NCBI GenBank assembly: GCA_045580405.1
Contig: JAZNNT010000009.1
Coordinates: forward strand, 1 to 11,756
Length of the DNA: 11,756 nt
Direction of reading: 5' to 3'
DNA from: SIG452 sp045580405
Lineage (GTDB): Bacteria; Bacillota; Clostridia; UMGS1840
Position 1 is the stretch's first letter. The number at the start of each line of letters is the position of its first letter. The notes beneath the pieces are model-generated. The model did no database searches and had not been told where the DNA came from. It saw nothing but the letters and a program-made list of their open reading frames with translations. Position numbers and translations under genes: made by a program. This document shows positions 7,703 to 11,756 of this stretch, piece by piece.

Positions 7703-8812
7703 TTAGATTTTGGTGTTTTTGGCAATGATGAAGGGGAAGGACTCGGAGCCTGTTAAAACCACACCTTCATTTAATGTCATATTCTTGTCTGCAATGACAT
7801 TAGTAATCTGACAGTTTTCCGAGATTTCGGCATCCTGCATAATGATGGAGTTCTTCACAACTGCATCTTTTTTGATATGCACGCCACGGAAAATTACGCA
7901 GTTTTCCACGGTGCCGTCAATTTTACAACCGTCTGCAATCAGGCTGTTTTTCACTTGGGAGTGAGAGCCGTACATCGTAGGCACGCTGTCTTTGATTTTG
8001 GTTAGCACATTGGTGCCGGACTGGAAAATTTCACGGCGGATTTCAGGATTTAATAAATCCATATTTGCCTGATAATAATCATTGATATTGCGAAGCACCT
8101 TGCAATAACCTTTTTGTTCCATAGCAAAAATACGGTAGGTGGAGTAGTGCTTGGTGATGAAATCACGGTTAAATTCTTCCCAGCCGTAGGTGATGCCGGT
8201 ATCAATTAAATTCAGAAGGAAGCTCTTTTTCATCACATATACTTTTAACACAAAGTTATCCTGCTCGCCATTGGCAATACCGTGGTATAAAGAGCCGGTT
8301 ACCTGACCGCTTTCGTTGACGGTAATACCGGTGCTTCCTTCATAAACATCACGTTTTTTGTATATGCAAACCACATCGGCATTGGTGTCTTTATGAAATT
8401 GTATCATGGCTTTGAAATCAATGTTGCAAACGATGTTGGTATCCGCTAAAATTGCATAATCGGGCAAATTGTGGCGAATGTAGGTTTTAATGCTGTTTAA
8501 GGCTTCAAATTTGTTTTTGGAGGAGCCGTTTCCCATATTGTTGGCAAAGGGAGTCAGAATTTTTAAGCCGCCGTTTTTACGGTCCAAATCCCAATCCTTA
8601 CCGCTGCCCAGATGGTCTACTAATGAACTGTAGTTATTACGGGTGATTACTCCCACATTGGGAACATGAGCTTTTACCAGAGAGGAAAGCACAAAATCCA
8701 CCAGACGGTATCTTCCGCCAAAGGGGACAGATGCTAAGTTGCGGTTTTTGGTCAGCTCACCGATTCTGTCATAATGAAAGGTATCTGAAAATAATATGCT
8801 GAAAGCATTCAT
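7703..8812 (-). CDS. glgD: GlgD, non-catalytic partner subunit of ADP-glucose pyrophosphorylase
   Basis: A 369-residue paralogue of GlgC with the nucleotidyltransferase-then-beta-helix layout. It keeps the family signatures ASVPFGGRYRLVDF (27-40), DHLGSGKDWDLDRK (66-79) and YYQANMDLLNP (246-256), and has hexapeptide-type repeats near residues 285-350. Catalytic positions seen in GlgC are lost: the N-terminal GGxGxRL loop is replaced by ILFSDTFHYDR, SGDH becomes LADT (122-125), the FEEKP lysine motif is absent, and YWKDVGT becomes YCKVLRN (236-242). In Bacillus, GlgD acts with GlgC and raises its activity, and the same role is inferred here. The start is supported by AGAAGGA 8 nt upstream. It lies 39 nt after glgC and 24 nt before glgA, so co-transcription is expected. 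Confidence 0.94.
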   Translation of the reverse strand: MNAFSILFSDTFHYDRIGELTKNRNLASVPFGGRYRLVDFVLSSLVKAHVPNVGVITRNNYSSLVDHLGSGKDWDLDRKNGGLKILTPFANNMGNGSSKNKFEALNSIKTYIRHNLPDYAILADTNIVCNIDFKAMIQFHKDTNADVVCIYKKRDVYEGSTGITVNESGQVTGSLYHGIANGEQDNFVLKVYVMKKSFLLNLIDTGITYGWEEFNRDFITKHYSTYRIFAMEQKGYCKVLRNINDYYQANMDLLNPEIRREIFQSGTNVLTKIKDSVPTMYGSHSQVKNSLIADGCKIDGTVENCVIFRGVHIKKDAVVKNSIIMQDAEISENCQITNVIADKNMTLNEGVVLTGSESFPFIIAKNTKI

Positions 8813-8820
8813 AATGTATA

Positions 8821-8827
8821 TCCTTCT
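8821..8827 (-). promoter_or_regulatory. glgD ribosome binding site
   Basis: AGAAGGA on the minus strand, 8 nt before the ATG at 8812-8810, inside the 39-nt glgC-glgD gap. It fixes the glgD start. Confidence 0.75.
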
Positions 8828-8851
8828 TTCTTGTGTGTTTCTATGTTCAAT

Positions 8852-10039
8852 CTACACGATCTGTTTGGGCAGGACTACCTGACCGGATTTAATCACTGCA
8901 CCCTGACCGATTACTGCGATGCCCCATTCGCCTTCTTTGCAGTCTCTGGGGTCAGCACCAATGATGGCACCGTCTTCGATGATTGCATCGTCTGCAATGA
9001 TTGCATACTGAATTTTGGCATTCTTTCCAATTTTTACATTGGGCATAATTACCGAGTATTCCAGGTTGGTACCTTCGCCCACAGTGGTGTTGGCGAAGAT
9101 GACACTCTGAGACACATTGCCGTAGATTTCGCAAGCAGAAGAAATAATAGAGTCTGCCACAGTTGCTTTTTCGTCAATATAATGAGGCGTGGTAGCATTG
9201 TGACGGCTGTAAATTCTCCATAAGGGATCACTTAAATTTAAGGGGAGCTTGGGATTTAACAGGTCCATATTTGCTTCCCACAGAGAATCAATGGTTCCAA
9301 CATCTTTCCAATAGCCTTCAAAGGGATATGCAAACAGCTTGCATTTGTCATTTAACATGGCAGGAATCACGTCTTTGCCAAAGTCATTGGAGGATGTGGG
9401 ATTTTCTTCGTCTTTTATCAGATATTCTTTTAATTTTTTATAGTTAAAAATGTAAATCCCCATAGAAGCATTGGTAGATTTCGGCTTTGCCGGCTTTTCT
9501 TCAAATTCATATACCGACAAATCCGGATTGGTATTTAAGATACCGAATCTGGTTGCTTCTTCCATGGTTACATTCAACACTGCGATGGTAAGGTCTGCTT
9601 CTTTTTCCTTATGGAACTGAAGCATTTTTGCATAATCCATTTTATAGATGTGGTCACCAGATAAAATGAGCACATATTCCGGGTCAAACTGGTCCATGAA
9701 ATGCAAATTTTGGTAAATGGCATTTGCGGTTCCCTTATACCATTCTCCGGTTGCTCCCGCCAGATAAGGAGGAAGAATGTGCACACCGCCATACATTCTG
9801 TCTAAGTCCCAGGGTTGCCCGTTTCCGATATAGGTGTTTAATTCCAGGGGTTGATACTGAGTTAATACCCCCACGGTATCCACGCCGGAATTGACACAGT
9901 TGGAGATGGGAAAGTCAATAATCTTATATTTCCCTCCGAAAGGAACTGCCGGTTTTGCACGTTCTTTTGTCAGAACATACAAACGGTTGCCGGCACCGCC
10001 TGCAAGTAACATTGCGACCATTTCTTTTTTTGCAATCAT
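8852..10039 (-). CDS. glgC: Glucose-1-phosphate adenylyltransferase (ADP-glucose pyrophosphorylase), catalytic subunit
   Basis: This enzyme makes ADP-glucose and pyrophosphate from ATP and glucose-1-phosphate, the committed step of bacterial glycogen synthesis, in the cytoplasm. With the start chosen here it has 395 residues, within the usual range. The nucleotidyltransferase domain shows GGAGNRL (14-20), AKPAVPFGGKY (28-38), the LSGDHIYKMDY metal/sugar motif (Asp129), FEEKP (179-183; Lys182 matches the glucose-1-phosphate-binding Lys) and YWKDVGT (243-249). From about residue 290 hexapeptide-like repeats form a left-handed beta-helix, the oligomerisation part. The start at 10039 is preferred over an in-frame ATG at 10072 because AAAGGA sits 8 nt before it, while the upstream ATG lies in a hairpin and has no such site. 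Regulation by effectors cannot be judged from sequence alone. Confidence 0.96.
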   Translation of the reverse strand: MIAKKEMVAMLLAGGAGNRLYVLTKERAKPAVPFGGKYKIIDFPISNCVNSGVDTVGVLTQYQPLELNTYIGNGQPWDLDRMYGGVHILPPYLAGATGEWYKGTANAIYQNLHFMDQFDPEYVLILSGDHIYKMDYAKMLQFHKEKEADLTIAVLNVTMEEATRFGILNTNPDLSVYEFEEKPAKPKSTNASMGIYIFNYKKLKEYLIKDEENPTSSNDFGKDVIPAMLNDKCKLFAYPFEGYWKDVGTIDSLWEANMDLLNPKLPLNLSDPLWRIYSRHNATTPHYIDEKATVADSIISSACEIYGNVSQSVIFANTTVGEGTNLEYSVIMPNVKIGKNAKIQYAIIADDAIIEDGAIIGADPRDCKEGEWGIAVIGQGAVIKSGQVVLPKQIV

Positions 10040-10149
10040 AAGAATTATCCTTTCTTGTTTGCTCTGTTGCATTTTATATGCAAAATTTAAGTTGCTGATT
10101 TCATGGAAGCCAAACTGCCTCTCTGATAGTTATGCACCGTTCGTTTCTT
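10040..10149 (-). other. glgB-glgC intergenic leader with small hairpin
   Basis: This 110-nt gap is the longest inside the operon. On the minus strand a TTGCAT/ATGCAA stem (10083-10078 with 10072-10067, 5-nt loop) lies just upstream of the glgC ribosome site, and an AT-rich stretch containing TATAAA overlaps it. No T run follows, so it is not a terminator. A secondary promoter or an mRNA processing element is possible; I found no convincing -35/-10 pair. Confidence 0.35.
10048..10053 (-). promoter_or_regulatory. glgC ribosome binding site (decides the start)
   Basis: AAAGGA on the minus strand, 8 nt before the ATG at 10039-10037. It selects this Met over the in-frame ATG 33 nt upstream at 10072 and removes an 11-residue N-terminal extension not expected in the family. 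Confidence 0.8.
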
Positions 10150-11756
10150 TTATGCTTTTTTGGTGCGTTTTGGCGTTGCTTTTTTATAAAAGCAGAGTGC
10201 TGAGAATGGGGGAATGGTCAGCTCAACATGTTGTTTCTGACCGTGCATTCCGCCCGATTTTGCAGTAAGCTTCTGAGGTGGTGTTCCGCTTCCGCCGAAT
10301 TCCTCCCGGTCGGTGGAGAATACCTCCAGGTAGTTTCCGCGATTGGGGACTCCTAATTTATAGTTTTCATAGCGGTTGGATGAAAAGTTGAAGACACTTA
10401 ACAGCTTATTTCCTTTTTGGTCCATTCGCCAAAAGGCATACACATTGTTATAGCAGTCATCTGCACTTGCCCAGTGGAAGCCTTCCCAGCTGTCATCCCT
10501 TTCCCAAAGGGTAGGTTCCTTTTTATAAAAATGATTTAATGCTTTGATAAACTCGTGATGCTTTTGGTGTTCCGGATACTCGAGCAATTCCCAGGAAAGC
10601 TCTTTGCTTTCGTTCCATTCGCCCTGCTGCGCAATGTCTGCACCCATAAAGGTAAGCTTTTTGCCCGGATGGGCGAACATATAGGTGAGATAGGTTCGTA
10701 GGTTTGCGAATTTATCGTGTAAGTAACCCGGCATTTTATTTAAGAGGGAACATTTTTCGTGAACCACTTCGTCATGAGATAGGGGAAGCACAAAATTTTC
10801 CGAAAATGCATAGGTTAGCGAGAAGGTCATGTTGTTATGAACCCCTTTTCTAAAGAAGGGGTCGGTTGACATATAGCGGAGGGAATCGTTCATCCAGCCC
10901 ATGTTCCATTTGTAATTGAAACCAAGACCGCCATCCTCCACAGGATAGGTAATCATGGGCCAGGCAGTGGATTCTTCAGCAATCATCATAATGCCCGGGA
11001 AATCGGAAAATACACGGGTATTTAATTTTTTGAAAAATTCCACGGCTTCCAAGTTACCGTTGCCGCCGTATTTATTTTGCTCCCATTCGCCGTCCTGTTT
11101 GCCGTAATCTAAGTAGAGCATAGATGCCACCGCATCTACTCTGAGACCGTCAATATGGTATTTGTCCAGCCAAAAGCAGGCATTGGAAATGAGAAAAGAC
11201 ACAACTTCGTTTTTTCCGTAGTCAAAAATACGGGTACCCCAATCCTTATGTTCTCTCTTATACGGGCTTTCATATTCGTAACAGAAGCTGCCGTCAAATT
11301 CATATAGACCCTGGGCATCTTTGGGGAAGTGAGCCGGTACCCAGTCTAAAATCACGCCCAAACCGTTTTGATGGCACCGGTCAATAAAATGCATAAATTC
11401 ACAAGGCTCACCGTAGCGGGAGGTGGGCGCATAATAACCGGTTACCTGATAGCCCCAGGATTTATCGTAGGGATACTCACTCATGGGCATCAGCTCAATG
11501 TGGGTATAGCCCATTTCCTTGGCGTAGGGGATTAGCTCTTCTGCCATTTTTTTATAAGAAAAGTTATTGCCGTCTGCATAGCGTTTCCAGGAGCCAAAAT
11601 GCACTTCATAAATATTCATGGGTTTTTGGTAGGGCGCCTGTCGGTTAGCTATCCACTTTTTATCGTGCCAACGGTATTTGGATAAATCATATATTTTGGA
11701 GGCATCCCCGGGACGGGTTTCGGTATGGTATCCGTAGGGGTCAGCTTTTAGAATGG
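10150..11756 (-). CDS. glgB: 1,4-alpha-glucan branching enzyme (GH13), N-terminus outside window
   Basis: It cuts alpha-1,4-glucan chains and rejoins them by alpha-1,6 links to form glycogen branches. The frame stays open to the window edge: 45 codons upstream of the Met at 11619 encode ADPYGYHTETRPG and further family sequence, so 11619 is not the start. 534 residues are visible; roughly 100-150, including most of the N-terminal CBM48 domain, are missing. Counting from the Met at 11619, the GH13 barrel shows YEVHFGSW (4-11), DWVPAHFP (92-99), GLRVDAV with nucleophile Asp162, MIAEES with acid/base Glu215, and LSHDEVVH with transition-state Asp283. An all-beta C-terminal domain (about 385-480) ends in a basic tail. 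It is the first visible gene of the glg operon, 110 nt before glgC; the operon promoter lies outside the window. Confidence 0.96.
   Translation of the reverse strand, partial: ILKADPYGYHTETRPGDASKIYDLSKYRWHDKKWIANRQAPYQKPMNIYEVHFGSWKRYADGNNFSYKKMAEELIPYAKEMGYTHIELMPMSEYPYDKSWGYQVTGYYAPTSRYGEPCEFMHFIDRCHQNGLGVILDWVPAHFPKDAQGLYEFDGSFCYEYESPYKREHKDWGTRIFDYGKNEVVSFLISNACFWLDKYHIDGLRVDAVASMLYLDYGKQDGEWEQNKYGGNGNLEAVEFFKKLNTRVFSDFPGIMMIAEESTAWPMITYPVEDGGLGFNYKWNMGWMNDSLRYMSTDPFFRKGVHNNMTFSLTYAFSENFVLPLSHDEVVHEKCSLLNKMPGYLHDKFANLRTYLTYMFAHPGKKLTFMGADIAQQGEWNESKELSWELLEYPEHQKHHEFIKALNHFYKKEPTLWERDDSWEGFHWASADDCYNNVYAFWRMDQKGNKLLSVFNFSSNRYENYKLGVPNRGNYLEVFSTDREEFGGSGTPPQKLTAKSGGMHGQKQHVELTIPPFSALCFYKKATPKRTKKA

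Noticed and set aside
8831..9223. Plus-strand open frame of 130 codons opposite glgC
   Set aside because: It runs antisense to the conserved GlgC beta-helix region and is better explained as a shadow of that periodic coding sequence.
10040..10072. 11-residue N-terminal extension of GlgC from the ATG at 10072
   Set aside because: That ATG overlaps a hairpin and lacks a ribosome site, whereas a good AAAGGA lies 8 nt before the ATG at 10039.
11617..11619. ATG at 11619 as the glgB start
   Set aside because: The 45 in-frame codons upstream encode conserved branching-enzyme sequence (ADPYGYHTETRPG), and a start here would lose most of the N-terminal domain.

Overview
The window looks like chromosomal DNA from a low- to mid-GC Firmicute, most likely an uncultured, probably gut-associated member of the Clostridia (Oscillospirales-like). 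This rests on three things: the paired GlgC/GlgD form of ADP-glucose pyrophosphorylase typical of Firmicutes, AGGA-type ribosome binding sites about 8 nt from the start codons, and a giant surface protein built from GGAIY/FxxN (Pmp-type) repeats ending in a LamG-like domain. The taxon is inferred, not proven.

Layout: two convergent units meet at a bidirectional terminator near 6.2 kb. The plus-strand unit (1-6021) is the 3' part of one very large gene. It is open at the left edge and 2006 residues are visible. In order the protein has: the end of one Pmp-repeat block with its cap module; a second full Pmp block with its own N-cap and the same type of end cap; an acidic linker; a two-lobed phospholipase-D-like (HKD-like) domain; two CxxC-containing small modules; a LamG/concanavalin-type domain; and a short C-terminal beta module. 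No sortase, SLH or membrane anchor is visible at the C-terminus. The domain order Pmp stalk, PLD-like, CxxC pairs, LamG is the most unusual thing in the window.

The spacer (6022-6250) holds a 150-nt segment with small inverted repeats and a 25-codon ORF without a ribosome binding site, which may be a dispersed repeat. It is followed by a perfect A-stem-T terminator that can serve both strands.

The minus-strand unit (11756 down to 6251) is a glycogen synthesis operon in the order glgB (5' end outside the window), glgC, glgD, glgA. GlgC, with GlgD as a probable non-catalytic partner subunit, makes ADP-glucose from glucose-1-phosphate and ATP. GlgA polymerises it into alpha-1,4-glucan, and GlgB adds alpha-1,6 branches. 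Catalytic motifs are intact in GlgA, GlgC and the visible part of GlgB. GlgD has lost the nucleotide-loop and metal-binding residues, as is usual for that family. No degradation genes (glgP, debranching enzyme) are in the window. The surface protein and the glycogen operon show no evident functional link.
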